A model generated the notes under the pieces. That model made no database searches and was not told the DNA's origin. It saw nothing but the letters and a program-made list of their open reading frames with translations. Below are positions 8,357-17,130 of a stretch of DNA of 64,000 bases, one piece after another; the stretch's first letter is position 1, and each line of letters opens with the position of its first letter. The stretch spans positions 124,001 through 188,000 of the forward strand of contig NZ_JAEQBW010000004.1 of NCBI RefSeq assembly GCF_016679925.1, written 5' to 3'. This stretch comes from Marivirga aurantiaca. Lineage in GTDB: Bacteria; Bacteroidota; Bacteroidia; Cytophagales; Cyclobacteriaceae. The translations under genes and the position numbers were made by a program.

Positions 8357-9658
8357 TTAATCTCTTGTAGTAAGAGTTACCGTTTCGTTAATCCAGCAGT
8401 TTACCTGCATTGTTTGGCCAGCATTGTAATTATAGTTAAAAAGATCTTCTTTAGAAGGAAACTGTTCTTTGGCCATTGCCATTCTTTCGGCATTTGCGGC
8501 TCTTTCGTACATCTTGTAGGCCGCCAGATATACAGCTCTGTCTACAACAATGTCTTTTCCACCTTTGCAATCTTCAAAACTTCTTAAATATAAATCACCA
8601 ATAATAGCATAAGCTTCTTTTCTTGAAGGGTCAGCCTCCAAAGCCTTTCTTGCATAAGCTCTTGCCTCAGACTTACGGCCTTGTTTAGCAGCAATGTCAG
8701 CCAGGTCAATATAAATATCAGCTTGCTTCATATTGTCTTCAGTGTATTTAATGGCTTCATTAAAATATTCTTCCGCCATTTCATAATCTCCTGATGATTT
8801 ACTTCTGGTAGCCACTAATCTGATGATACCAAAATCAGGTTCTTTTTCTATTAAATATTTAGCTGCTTCAATGAAAGCATCAGAACTGGTGCAACCACCG
8901 GCCAAAGCGAATTTTATAATTCTTTTAGCCCCTTTTAAATCTTTGCTTTCCTGAAACTTAGGATACAGCTGATTGTCTATAATAGTACAATCGATAGTTA
9001 CTGTTGCGTTAAATAGCTTATCAATAAAATCGCGATACTTATCTATTTTTTCAGCACTTTCTCCTTGCTCAAGTTTATAATCTAAAATACTATTGATCTG
9101 ATCATAAATATCAATTATTTCTAAGTTAGAAATTTCTCCACCGGATAGCTTGTACCTACGAACAGCATCCATATAAACTCTTGTATTTCCTAACAAAATA
9201 TCATTACCGAGCAATTCGAATGTTTCTTTTACCAGCTCATACAATTCCTTGTATTTATCAGATCTTTCCCTCCATACAGAATAGGCATCAAATGCTTTTC
9301 TGTTCATTACATTTTGTTTGTCATCAAAATATTGCATGCGTAAGTCATACAAAAGCACAGTGGAATCCTGCAGGTTTTTTTGTCTTTTACCTGTAGTTGT
9401 TTGGGCAAGGTTTTCATATATTTTTACACCTTGAATGTAAATTGAAGGATTTAAATCCGGTGTTTCCCTCAATAGCCAGTCCAATGGTTTTTTAGCCGCT
9501 TCATAATCTTCTGTATTTAATAAATCAGAGTACAAAGCGTTTTTCTCCATTGCTGTTGCTTTTTTGGCCTCTTCTTCAGGCCAGTTCCAACCATCCTGAC
9601 CAAATGCCATCAGCTGGCCAGCCATTATCACCACTAGTGTTAAAAGTGTTTTTTTCAT
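8357..9658 (-). CDS. Secreted tetratricopeptide-repeat protein
   Basis: A 433-residue protein with a signal peptide (1-20, ending Ala-Phe-Gly-Gln). TPR-type helices are clearest in the second half, for example 'DYEMAEEYFNEAIKYTEDN', 'IYIDLADIAAKQGRKSEARAYARKAL' (split here over two segments) and 'KEAYAIIGDLYLRSF'. Similar genes sit next to lptC and FadL-like outer-membrane proteins in other Bacteroidota. A scaffolding role in envelope assembly is likely, but no partner is known from the sequence. It lies 11 bases downstream of the outer-membrane protein gene. Confidence 0.8.
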   Translation of the reverse strand: MKKTLLTLVVIMAGQLMAFGQDGWNWPEEEAKKATAMEKNALYSDLLNTEDYEAAKKPLDWLLRETPDLNPSIYIQGVKIYENLAQTTTGKRQKNLQDSTVLLYDLRMQYFDDKQNVMNRKAFDAYSVWRERSDKYKELYELVKETFELLGNDILLGNTRVYMDAVRRYKLSGGEISNLEIIDIYDQINSILDYKLEQGESAEKIDKYRDFIDKLFNATVTIDCTIIDNQLYPKFQESKDLKGAKRIIKFALAGGCTSSDAFIEAAKYLIEKEPDFGIIRLVATRSKSSGDYEMAEEYFNEAIKYTEDNMKQADIYIDLADIAAKQGRKSEARAYARKALEADPSRKEAYAIIGDLYLRSFEDCKGGKDIVVDRAVYLAAYKMYERAANAERMAMAKEQFPSKEDLFNYNYNAGQTMQVNCWINETVTLTTRD

Positions 9659-9669
9659 CTTTCTTTATT

Positions 9670-10971
9670 TTAATCAAACTGTCTTCTTAAAAACCATCTG
9701 TCATTATAGGTAAAACTTAAATTAAAACTAAAATAATCTTCTCTCACAAGATTATTTATAAGTGTTCCTCTTTGTCCTACTTCAAACGCAAGGTTAACAT
9801 TGGAAACCTTGCTTATAGGTAGTGTGGTACCAAAAGTAATGCCAAAAGAATTAATACTGGTATTGTTAATTACAATTGGGCCATTATCTACATGTAAGCC
9901 TGCCCTGTAAGTCATTCTTTTAAAGTAATTATCTCCGGCTTGTACATCCGGTGTATATTCAGCACCTATTTTAACTTCTGTTTTACGGCTAAGGTTTAAA
10001 TCTTTTTCACCAAACAGCTCATATTGCTCCCAATCCTGATAAGTAAAATCTGTTGAAACAGCCCATTTATTCTGTCTCCAGAAAGATAAGCCAACACTTA
10101 ATTTCCCGGGAATGGCAGTATTACCTTCCTGATTGAAAGTGCTAAAGTTAGTGGAATCAGTTAGGCCCGTTTGGGGGTCAAGAGGTGTGCCTGTGGTAGA
10201 CAAAAATTGTAAAAATGTATTTCTGGTAGTATTTAAATTGGCAGGTAAATCGTAGGTAATCCCCAGGCCTAAATTGTTTTTACCTATTTTATGTTGAAGC
10301 CTGGTACCTAATAAGAAACTAAAGTCTGAATAGTTATGAACAGTTTCTCCTGAAACCACATAAGGTATTCGTATAGAATCCTCTCCATGTATAATGTTTT
10401 GATAAATTGTTCTGTCGGTTATTTTACCAAAATTATAGTTGGCTTCTGCACCTATCGAAATGTTTTTAGTAATATTCCAACCATTGGCCAGAGTCAGTTG
10501 AGAAATAGTACCACTTCCTTCATATCGTTTTGTGCCTGCCCGTAAGTTTTGTGTGTCATCCTGGGCTTGCACCAGGTTATAATTTTTATCAGAATAGGGA
10601 TTTAAGGAAATGGATATTCCATACTTGCCTGCTACTATAGGAAGTGCCAGGGATATATAGCGAAGACCACCATTTACCTGATTGTAACGATTGATCTCAT
10701 CCCGGACAGCCGTTTGTGTAATGCCTAAACCCGCCTCAAATGAAGTGAATGTTTGGTTTCCCAATAAGGCTGGATTAAGCACAGGAATAAACCAGGGGCT
10801 GCTATAAGCAAGACCTGCATTACCCATGCCGTTGTTGGAAGCATAGCTTTTCTCCGGCTGTAGCCCTATTCCATATGCAGAGTAAGGTGACACAGTACCC
10901 TGTGAAAACAACTGAGAAACAAAAGTAATTGAAAGTATAAAGGCTAAAAAGCCTGTTTTAAATTGATGCAT
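9670..10971 (-). CDS. FadL/OmpP1-like outer-membrane beta-barrel protein
   Basis: A 433-residue protein with a signal peptide (1-23, ending Leu-Phe-Ser-Gln) and alternating hydrophobic strands ending in aromatic residues. The N-terminal 'SPYSAYGIG' and 'GMGNAGLAYS' patterns occur in Bacteroidota outer-membrane proteins encoded next to coaX. The C-terminus ends '...YNDRWFLRRQFD', consistent with a last beta strand. It overlaps the coaX gene by 14 bases. A transport or assembly role is inferred from fold only. Confidence 0.75.
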   Translation of the reverse strand: MHQFKTGFLAFILSITFVSQLFSQGTVSPYSAYGIGLQPEKSYASNNGMGNAGLAYSSPWFIPVLNPALLGNQTFTSFEAGLGITQTAVRDEINRYNQVNGGLRYISLALPIVAGKYGISISLNPYSDKNYNLVQAQDDTQNLRAGTKRYEGSGTISQLTLANGWNITKNISIGAEANYNFGKITDRTIYQNIIHGEDSIRIPYVVSGETVHNYSDFSFLLGTRLQHKIGKNNLGLGITYDLPANLNTTRNTFLQFLSTTGTPLDPQTGLTDSTNFSTFNQEGNTAIPGKLSVGLSFWRQNKWAVSTDFTYQDWEQYELFGEKDLNLSRKTEVKIGAEYTPDVQAGDNYFKRMTYRAGLHVDNGPIVINNTSINSFGITFGTTLPISKVSNVNLAFEVGQRGTLINNLVREDYFSFNLSFTYNDRWFLRRQFD

Positions 10972-11674
10972 TATGTCTTAAAATCGCATTTAAACCCACT
11001 AAAACTAATTCTGGGATTGCAAAGATGGTAGCTTTTATTTTACTTTCAAAGTATTTTGCATCTCCACCTGTGATAATTACATTTAATGGACTGTATTTTT
11101 CCTTGTAAGTTTGTATAAATGCTTCCATTTCTCCGATAACCCCGTGAACGACACCACTTTGAATAGATTTTTCAGTAGTTTTACCCACTTGCTCTATCGG
11201 GTGCTCGACTGTGACTAACGGCAAACGAGCCGTAAAATTATGTAAGCTCTTAAAACGCATGTGCATTCCGGGGGAGATTGCGCCTCCATAATAATGTTTT
11301 CCACCCTCTATAATTTCATAGGTAATGCAGGTTCCCATATCGATGACCAAGCTGTTTTTGTGAGGAAATAGTGCTTGAGCTCCTGCAACAACAGCTATTC
11401 TGTCGAGCCCCAAAGTGGGCGATTGATAATGATTGATAAAGGGAAGGGGCGTATTAAAATCGAGAAAAACAACCTCATTGTCCAGACGTAATATTTCCGA
11501 AATGAAATCATTGGACTCTCTTACACTCGAAACTATTATTTTGGCAATATCCTTTTTCTTAATTTCAATGGATAAATCTTCCAGGGAGTTGAAAGTTTCA
11601 AAGGAAACTAATTTTTCGTCCTCAAAAATCCCTAATTTTACTTTTGTATTACCTATATCAATTGCTGCATTCAT
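10958..11674 (-). CDS. coaX: Type III pantothenate kinase CoaX
   Basis: A 238-residue kinase that phosphorylates pantothenate in the first step of coenzyme A synthesis. It belongs to the ASKHA fold: 'AAIDIGNTKVKLG' at the N-terminus carries the phosphate-binding loop, followed by 'LGLDRIA', 'LVIDMGTCITYE' and 'YYGGAISPGM'. I start it at the ATG at 11674, because the open frame back to 11812 would overlap the divergent anmK gene and lacks family similarity. CoaX needs a monovalent cation and is resistant to CoA feedback in known cases. Confidence 0.95.
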   Translation of the reverse strand: MNAAIDIGNTKVKLGIFEDEKLVSFETFNSLEDLSIEIKKKDIAKIIVSSVRESNDFISEILRLDNEVVFLDFNTPLPFINHYQSPTLGLDRIAVVAGAQALFPHKNSLVIDMGTCITYEIIEGGKHYYGGAISPGMHMRFKSLHNFTARLPLVTVEHPIEQVGKTTEKSIQSGVVHGVIGEMEAFIQTYKEKYSPLNVIITGGDAKYFESKIKATIFAIPELVLVGLNAILRHNASI

Positions 11675-11707
11675 TGCTTCTTTATTCAACGTAAATCTAA
11701 TAAAAAT

Positions 11708-12793
11708 ATGCAAACAGAAACATATCATGCGATTGGATTGATGTCTGGCACCTCCTTGGATGGACTTGATATTGCGTATTGCAAATTTGAGAAAAAAGAA
11801 GAGCAATGGCACTGGGAGATTATGGAGGCCGAAACCATTGCTTATCCCTCAGAAATGCAGCAATCCTTGAAGTCAGCTATTCATTTCTCTGCATTGGAGT
11901 TAGTTTCAATGGATGTGAAACTCGGATATTGGATGGGCGAGCAGGTAAAGGTTTTTAAGAATAAGTATGTGATAAGGCCTCAATTTGTGGCTACACATGG
12001 CCATACTGTTTTTCACCAACCCAAAAATGGGATCACTGTGCAAATTGGTGATCTTACAGCTCTCCATTTAGCCAGTAATCTGCCAGTAATAGGTGATTTT
12101 AGGAAAATAGACGTATTAAAGGGAGGTCAGGGGGCTCCACTCGTTCCTATTGGAGATAACTTGCTTTTTTCAGAATATAACATGTGTTTGAATTTGGGTG
12201 GCATAGCTAATTTATCTTTTCAAAATGACGCTGATAAAAGAATAGCGTATGACATTTGCCCGTGTAATCTGCTATTGAATCATTTAGCAAAAGCGGATGG
12301 GCTGGATTATGATAAAAATGGAGAGATATCAGCTTCCGGCACCATGAAACCTGAACTATTACAGGAACTTAATCAATTTTCTTACTATGAACAAACACTC
12401 CCGAAAAGTCTTGGCTTAGAGCAAATAGAAAAAGACATTTATCCCTTGTTTAAGAACAGTTCTGCGAGTACAGCAGATTTACTGGCCACATCAGTGGAAC
12501 ATATTTCCGAAAAAATTGTGGAGGCTATTAAAAACCACCTTTCCCAGGGAAAGCTCTTGATAACGGGGGGTGGTACTTACAATCAATTCCTTATTGAACA
12601 AATAAAGTATAAGCTAGGCCGCAATATTGTTGTACCTGATATTCCCAACCAATTGATAGATTATAAGGAAGCATTGATTTTTGCTTTCCTGGGTGTGCTG
12701 AATTTAAAAAATGAGAGGAATATTTTATCATCAGTTACCGGAGCATCTTCAGATAGCGTATCCGGCCAACGTGTAGGGAAGTTTCCCATTTAA
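11708..12793 (+). CDS. anmK: Anhydro-N-acetylmuramic acid kinase AnmK
   Basis: A 361-residue kinase that opens and phosphorylates 1,6-anhydro-MurNAc to MurNAc-6-phosphate during cell-wall recycling. The signature 'IGLMSGTSLDGLDIAYC' is at residues 9-25, and later motifs include 'VIGDFRKIDVLKGGQGAPL', 'NLGGIANLS' and the glycine-rich 'ITGGGTYN'. It is transcribed divergently from coaX with only 33 bases between start codons, so the two promoters must overlap or lie within coding sequence. No murQ neighbour is visible. Confidence 0.95.
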   Translation: MQTETYHAIGLMSGTSLDGLDIAYCKFEKKEEQWHWEIMEAETIAYPSEMQQSLKSAIHFSALELVSMDVKLGYWMGEQVKVFKNKYVIRPQFVATHGHTVFHQPKNGITVQIGDLTALHLASNLPVIGDFRKIDVLKGGQGAPLVPIGDNLLFSEYNMCLNLGGIANLSFQNDADKRIAYDICPCNLLLNHLAKADGLDYDKNGEISASGTMKPELLQELNQFSYYEQTLPKSLGLEQIEKDIYPLFKNSSASTADLLATSVEHISEKIVEAIKNHLSQGKLLITGGGTYNQFLIEQIKYKLGRNIVVPDIPNQLIDYKEALIFAFLGVLNLKNERNILSSVTGASSDSVSGQRVGKFPI

Positions 12794-12806
12794 TTTTGTA
12801 GTTTTG
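12791..12806 (+). promoter_or_regulatory. Two overlapping TAnnTTTG -7 elements before the dehydrogenase gene
   Basis: TAATTTTG (12791-12798) and TAGTTTTG (12799-12806) both match the Bacteroidota -7 consensus TAnnTTTG exactly. I see no good -33 TTG at the expected distance, so confidence is limited. The first overlaps the anmK stop codon. Confidence 0.4.
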
Positions 12807-12871
12807 GCACTTTGAAAAACACCGCCATTAAGATAAAACAATAAGTAATACGAATAGATATTTTTAGTAGG

Positions 12872-14098
12872 ATGAAAGAACTTTTAGAGAAATTTGAAAA
12901 TAAAAAACCTGAAGTAGTATTTGAATGGAATGATTCTGAAACAGAAGCAGAAGGTTGGGTAGTGATCAATTCCTTAAGAGGTGGTGCCGCTGGTGGTGGG
13001 ACCAGGATGCGTAAAGGACTTGATAAGAGAGAGGTAGAATCTTTGGCCAAAACAATGGAAGTGAAGTTCACTGTTTCCGGACCGGCTATTGGAGGTGCTA
13101 AATCAGGAATTAACTTTGATCCTAACGACCCGAGGAAAAGGGGCGTATTGGAGCGATGGTACAAAGCAGTGATTCCGCTATTGAAAAACTATTATGGTAC
13201 AGGTGGTGATCTTAATGTTGATGAAATCCATGAGGTGATTCCTATTACAGAAAAATATGGTCTCTGGCATCCACAGGAAGGTGTTGTGAACGGACATTTT
13301 AACGCAACAGAGCCTGAGAAAATTAAAAAATTGGGACAATTACGCCAGGGAGTTATTAAGGTAATAGAAGCCGTTAACTATACGCCCGATATTAAAAGAA
13401 AATATACTATTGCCGATATGATTACAGGTTTTGGAGTTGCCAAGTCTGTAGAGCATTATTATAGTATTTGGGGTGGTTCTCTTGATAAAAAAAGAGCCAT
13501 TATACAAGGTTGGGGCAATGTAGGTGCTGCAGCAGCTTATTATTTATCCAAAGCGGGTGTATCCATAGTGGGTATTATTGATAGGAATGGTGGTCTGATC
13601 AAAGAAAATGGTTTCAGTCTTGAGGAGATAACGGAATTGTTTTTAAACCGAAAGGGAACAGAACTTATATCAGATGATTTAATTCCATTTGATCAGATTG
13701 AAGATAGAATATGGGCACTGGAAGCGGAAATATTTATTCCTGCGGCAGCCTCAAGACTAATTACTAAATCACAGGTAGAGGAAATGCTGGCTTCTAAGCT
13801 GGAAGTTATTTCTGCCGGGGCCAATGTGCCTTTTGCTGACCCTGAAATATTTTTCGGACATATTGCTGATTTTGCTGATAAACAAGTAGCGGTTATTCCA
13901 GATTTTATTGCGAATTGTGGAATGGCAAGAGTATTTGCTTATTTAATGACTAGTGGAGCCGAGATAACTGATGAAGCTATCTTCGAAGATACCTCCCGAA
14001 CCATTGAAAGGGCTTTACGTAAATCCTTCGAGGCCAGTAATTCGAAAGTGAATATTTCAAAAACATCTTTTGAAATCGCTTTGAGTCAATTAATTTAA
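12872..14098 (+). CDS. Glu/Leu/Phe/Val dehydrogenase family protein, probably glutamate dehydrogenase
   Basis: A 408-residue NAD(P)-dependent amino-acid dehydrogenase that interconverts an L-amino acid with its 2-oxo acid and ammonia. It has the N-terminal substrate domain ('GGAAGGGTRMRKG', then 'GPAIGGAKSGINFDP' with the catalytic-region lysine, and 'GTGGDLNVDE'). The Rossmann domain carries 'GWGNVGAAAAYYL' (about 210-222). Glutamate is the most likely substrate in Bacteroidota, but branched-chain specificity cannot be excluded. It follows anmK by 78 bases that include TAnnTTTG elements. Confidence 0.88.
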   Translation: MKELLEKFENKKPEVVFEWNDSETEAEGWVVINSLRGGAAGGGTRMRKGLDKREVESLAKTMEVKFTVSGPAIGGAKSGINFDPNDPRKRGVLERWYKAVIPLLKNYYGTGGDLNVDEIHEVIPITEKYGLWHPQEGVVNGHFNATEPEKIKKLGQLRQGVIKVIEAVNYTPDIKRKYTIADMITGFGVAKSVEHYYSIWGGSLDKKRAIIQGWGNVGAAAAYYLSKAGVSIVGIIDRNGGLIKENGFSLEEITELFLNRKGTELISDDLIPFDQIEDRIWALEAEIFIPAAASRLITKSQVEEMLASKLEVISAGANVPFADPEIFFGHIADFADKQVAVIPDFIANCGMARVFAYLMTSGAEITDEAIFEDTSRTIERALRKSFEASNSKVNISKTSFEIALSQLI

Positions 14099-14123
14099 TA
14101 TATAATTCATCTATCCTGTTAAT

Positions 14124-14140
14124 AGATTTCAATGAAATCT
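14124..14140. repeat. Short inverted repeat downstream of the dehydrogenase gene
   Basis: AGATTTC and GAAATCT form a 7-bp perfect stem with an AAT loop, 26 bases after the dehydrogenase stop codon. Only three T follow, so it is a weak terminator at best. Confidence 0.4.
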
Positions 14141-14176
14141 TTAACTTGGGGCATGATTAAAAAATGAAATAACTGC

Positions 14177-15703
14177 ATGAGAAATTCACTTCTTCTATTT
14201 GCTTCAGCCATTTTTACCGTAATTATTGTTACTCTTTCTTCAAGCATTGAGCTTTATGGTGCTGTAGAGACAAAAAGTGGCGAAAATACAATAACTAACG
14301 TAGCTTATGATACTAACCCACAGCAGGATCAAGGCGAGGAAGTGGAAACAGAAGAAGGTTTTGCAGAAGCAACTCATTCTCCTGCACCAGCCTGGACTGT
14401 AATTCCTTTTGTTTTGCTGCTATTAATGATTGCCTCAGGGCCATTATTTTATGAACATTTCTGGCATAAAAACTATCCAAAAATTGCTGTAATATTAGCG
14501 GCTTTAGTAATTAGCTATTATTTATTCGTGCTCCATAATACTCACGGACCAGTTCATGCGGCTTTCGAGTATATACAGTTTATTGCACTATTGGCTTCGC
14601 TTTATATTGCCTCTGGTGGTATAGTGATTAATGTTAATAAAAGATCGACACCATTGGTGAATGTAGTAATATTACTGATTGGTGCAGCCATATCAAATTT
14701 AATTGGTACAACAGGGGCTTCCATGTTATTAATTCGTCCTTTTATCCGACTCAACAGGAATAGGATTAAAGCTTATCATATTATCTTCTTTATTTTTATG
14801 GTCAGCAATATTGGGGGCTCTTTAACTCCGATTGGTGACCCTCCATTATTCCTGGGCTTTTTGAAAGGAGTGCCTTTTTTCTGGACATTGGAGCATAACT
14901 GGGATGCATGGTTTTTTGCCCTAATTGTTTTGGCAGTCGTATTTTACTTTTTAGATAGAAGAAATAAAGTAAAGGAGGAAGACCTTGAAGAGGAGATGGT
15001 TTATGATAATAAAATTACCATCAACGGAAAACGTAATTTTATTTGGCTGGCAATTATAATCATCTCTGTTTTTATTGATCCTAATATTATAGATGGGGTT
15101 CCGGGCATTACTTACGATGGACAGACCTTTTCCTTTATCAGGGAAATTATTATGTTAAGTGTAGCCTACTTGTCGTATAAGTTTGCCAAGAAAGATATAC
15201 ATGAGCTGAATGAATTTAGCTTTGAACCGATTAGAGAAGTTGCTTTCATATTTGTTGGAATTTTTGGCACAATGATGCCGGCATTGGATTTGGTAGGTGA
15301 TTTTGCAAAATCTGATGCAGGAGCTTCCTTAATTACTCATAATACGCTTTTTTGGGGCACAGGGATTCTGTCAGGATTTTTAGATAATGCCCCCACCTAT
15401 CTTAACTTCCTTGCTGCTGCGATGGCTTCTCAAGGAGCAAGTTTATCGGTAGTGCCTCATGTAATAGATTTTGCCAATGGCGGAGTTTATTATGATTCAG
15501 TACTGGATTTAAAGGCTATTTCTATTGCTGCGGTTTTCTTTGGCGCCATGACTTACATTGGTAATGGACCAAATTTCATGGTAAAATCAATTGCAGAGCA
15601 GGTGGGGATTAAAATGCCATCGTTCTTTGGGTATATCATTCGATACTCAATTCCTTTCCTACTGCCACTTTTGTTTTTAGTGTGGTTGTTGTTTTTTTAT
15701 TAA
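14177..15703 (+). CDS. NhaD-like sodium:proton antiporter (ion transporter superfamily)
   Basis: A 508-residue polytopic inner-membrane protein with an N-terminal hydrophobic segment, a short acidic stretch (about 45-65) and roughly 12 further transmembrane helices. Conserved ArsB/NhaD-superfamily pieces are 'SNLIGTTGASMLLIRP', 'NIGGSLTPIGDPPLFLGFL' and 'GFLDNAPTYLNFLAAA', the last with the Asn-Ala-Pro motif typical of the family. It probably exchanges Na+ for H+, in keeping with a marine habitat, but substrate is inferred from family only. It is monocistronic and convergent with the ChaN-like gene. Confidence 0.85.
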   Translation: MRNSLLLFASAIFTVIIVTLSSSIELYGAVETKSGENTITNVAYDTNPQQDQGEEVETEEGFAEATHSPAPAWTVIPFVLLLLMIASGPLFYEHFWHKNYPKIAVILAALVISYYLFVLHNTHGPVHAAFEYIQFIALLASLYIASGGIVINVNKRSTPLVNVVILLIGAAISNLIGTTGASMLLIRPFIRLNRNRIKAYHIIFFIFMVSNIGGSLTPIGDPPLFLGFLKGVPFFWTLEHNWDAWFFALIVLAVVFYFLDRRNKVKEEDLEEEMVYDNKITINGKRNFIWLAIIIISVFIDPNIIDGVPGITYDGQTFSFIREIIMLSVAYLSYKFAKKDIHELNEFSFEPIREVAFIFVGIFGTMMPALDLVGDFAKSDAGASLITHNTLFWGTGILSGFLDNAPTYLNFLAAAMASQGASLSVVPHVIDFANGGVYYDSVLDLKAISIAAVFFGAMTYIGNGPNFMVKSIAEQVGIKMPSFFGYIIRYSIPFLLPLLFLVWLLFFY

Positions 15704-15848
15704 TTCTAATTTTGTCTGGCAGACTCCTTTGTTGCTTGAATTAATAATGATTCCTAATAGTATAAAAGGTCACGGTATAATAGAATAACTATTTGTTTAA
15801 TGGAATTGAAATTTCAAAATTGGAGTTAAGAAGTATTTATAATACTAC

Positions 15849-16706
15849 TCAGTAAGTACTAGTCATATCAGCATCCACACAGATGATGAAATGAGCTTTC
15901 CCTACATGTTCTTCCTCCAGCTTGGAGAGATTATTTTGAGTTACTGTAGAAATAGTAAGATAATTAAGCATTGGCTTTTCCTGTTGCAAATACCAAAGAA
16001 TTCCTTCATAAAAATCAGAATGATAGGCTCCATTAAAGTGAATGAATAGATGGCCTTCTTTGTAATTTTTTAAAATAAAATGGGCCATGGTAGCATCTTT
16101 TAATGCCTGGGCCATTACTAATTTTTCAGAACCGTGATCGCCCATCATGGCCAAAATGTTTTTGTAAGTGGGGAGTTCACTATCAAAGGGGAATGGAAGA
16201 GGAACTATCCACTCTTTCTCTTCTTTTGATAAGCTATCCAATGCTGTGAAGCCGTTTTTATAAACCAGGTTAGCATACCTTCTGGGAACATTTGTGGCAA
16301 TGAAGGGGATTTCATTCTCTTTGGCGAAATTTACCAATGGAGCATAATCAGTTTTGTAATTTGGCCACAGGCGTGCTGTGGAATCAAGACCTTTTTGATC
16401 CATTTTTCCTTCCAAAAACTCGTTTAAGGATGCTTGATTATCAGCTTCCATCATTTCAGCACCTAATAATAAATTTTCATTGTGAGAGTAAGCATTTTTT
16501 ATAAGTTCCAGTTGAAGCCAATGGGCTATGGCATTATCATGAAGTTCACCGAATAAAAAAATATCACTTTTTTTAACCTGCTTAAGCATCTTTTTATAGG
16601 AGGTTTTCTTTCCTTTTTCGTCAAAAATCTGATAGGCTGGGAGATGCTGAGCGGAACCTATAAGAGTGAGAAACTGAAGTAAGATAAAGATTTTTAGACT
16701 TTTCAT
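15849..16706 (-). CDS. ChaN/Tiki-family secreted protein
   Basis: A 285-residue protein with a signal peptide ending near Gly-Ser-Ala-Gln (about residue 19) and no lipobox cysteine. The ChaN-like domain begins with 'DIFLFGELHDNAIAHWLQLEL', whose Glu and His are the conserved family residues, and closes with 'HLFIHFNGAYHSDFYEGILWYL'. ChaN relatives bind haem or act as metal-dependent hydrolases (Tiki/TraB superfamily); which applies is not clear. It is the last gene of the radical SAM, VOC, ChaN run, seven bases after the VOC gene. Confidence 0.85.
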   Translation of the reverse strand: MKSLKIFILLQFLTLIGSAQHLPAYQIFDEKGKKTSYKKMLKQVKKSDIFLFGELHDNAIAHWLQLELIKNAYSHNENLLLGAEMMEADNQASLNEFLEGKMDQKGLDSTARLWPNYKTDYAPLVNFAKENEIPFIATNVPRRYANLVYKNGFTALDSLSKEEKEWIVPLPFPFDSELPTYKNILAMMGDHGSEKLVMAQALKDATMAHFILKNYKEGHLFIHFNGAYHSDFYEGILWYLQQEKPMLNYLTISTVTQNNLSKLEEEHVGKAHFIICVDADMTSTY

Positions 16707-16713
16707 ATTTGTT

Positions 16714-17109
16714 TTAAAGCTTTGGCTCTATTAAATCTATTAAATTCCCATATAAATCACTAAAAACAGCCACAGTTCCGTAAACTTCATCAATAGGCTC
16801 TCTAACTATATTGATTTGTTGGGAAATTAAATTTTGGTAATCGTATTGAAAGTTATTGGTATAGAGAAAAAGAAATACCCTTCCACCTGTTTGATTGCCG
16901 ATTCTACTCCTTTGCTCATCTGTGGTAGCTTTGGCTAGCAAAAGACTGCAATACTTTTCGCCTGGAGGTGAAATTACTACCCATCGTTTTGTATCACTCA
17001 TTTTTTCATCCTCTTCCAGTCTGAATTTCAGCTTTTCAGTGTAAAAGTTAATGGCCTCATCATAATCAGATACCATCAGAGTGATTAACCCTAATTTTTG
17101 TTGATTCAT
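16714..17109 (-). CDS. VOC (glyoxalase/bleomycin-resistance) family protein
   Basis: A 131-residue single vicinal-oxygen-chelate domain protein. The start 'LGLITLMVSDYDEAINFYTEKLKF' and the end 'FSDLYGNLIDLIEP' are the typical beta-alpha-beta elements. The metal-ligand positions are partly unusual: Gln/Leu in the first strand where His is common, and Glu128 as the terminal ligand. Substrate is unknown. It sits 21 bases after the radical SAM gene and seven before the ChaN-like gene, so it may act on the same compound. Confidence 0.88.
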   Translation of the reverse strand: MNQQKLGLITLMVSDYDEAINFYTEKLKFRLEEDEKMSDTKRWVVISPPGEKYCSLLLAKATTDEQRSRIGNQTGGRVFLFLYTNNFQYDYQNLISQQINIVREPIDEVYGTVAVFSDLYGNLIDLIEPKL

Positions 17110-17130
17110 AATTTTCTCAATTGATCCACT

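Noticed and set aside
11675-11812. Upstream extension of coaX to 11812
   Set aside because: It overlaps the start of the divergent anmK gene, and the kinase fold begins exactly at MNAAIDIGNT.
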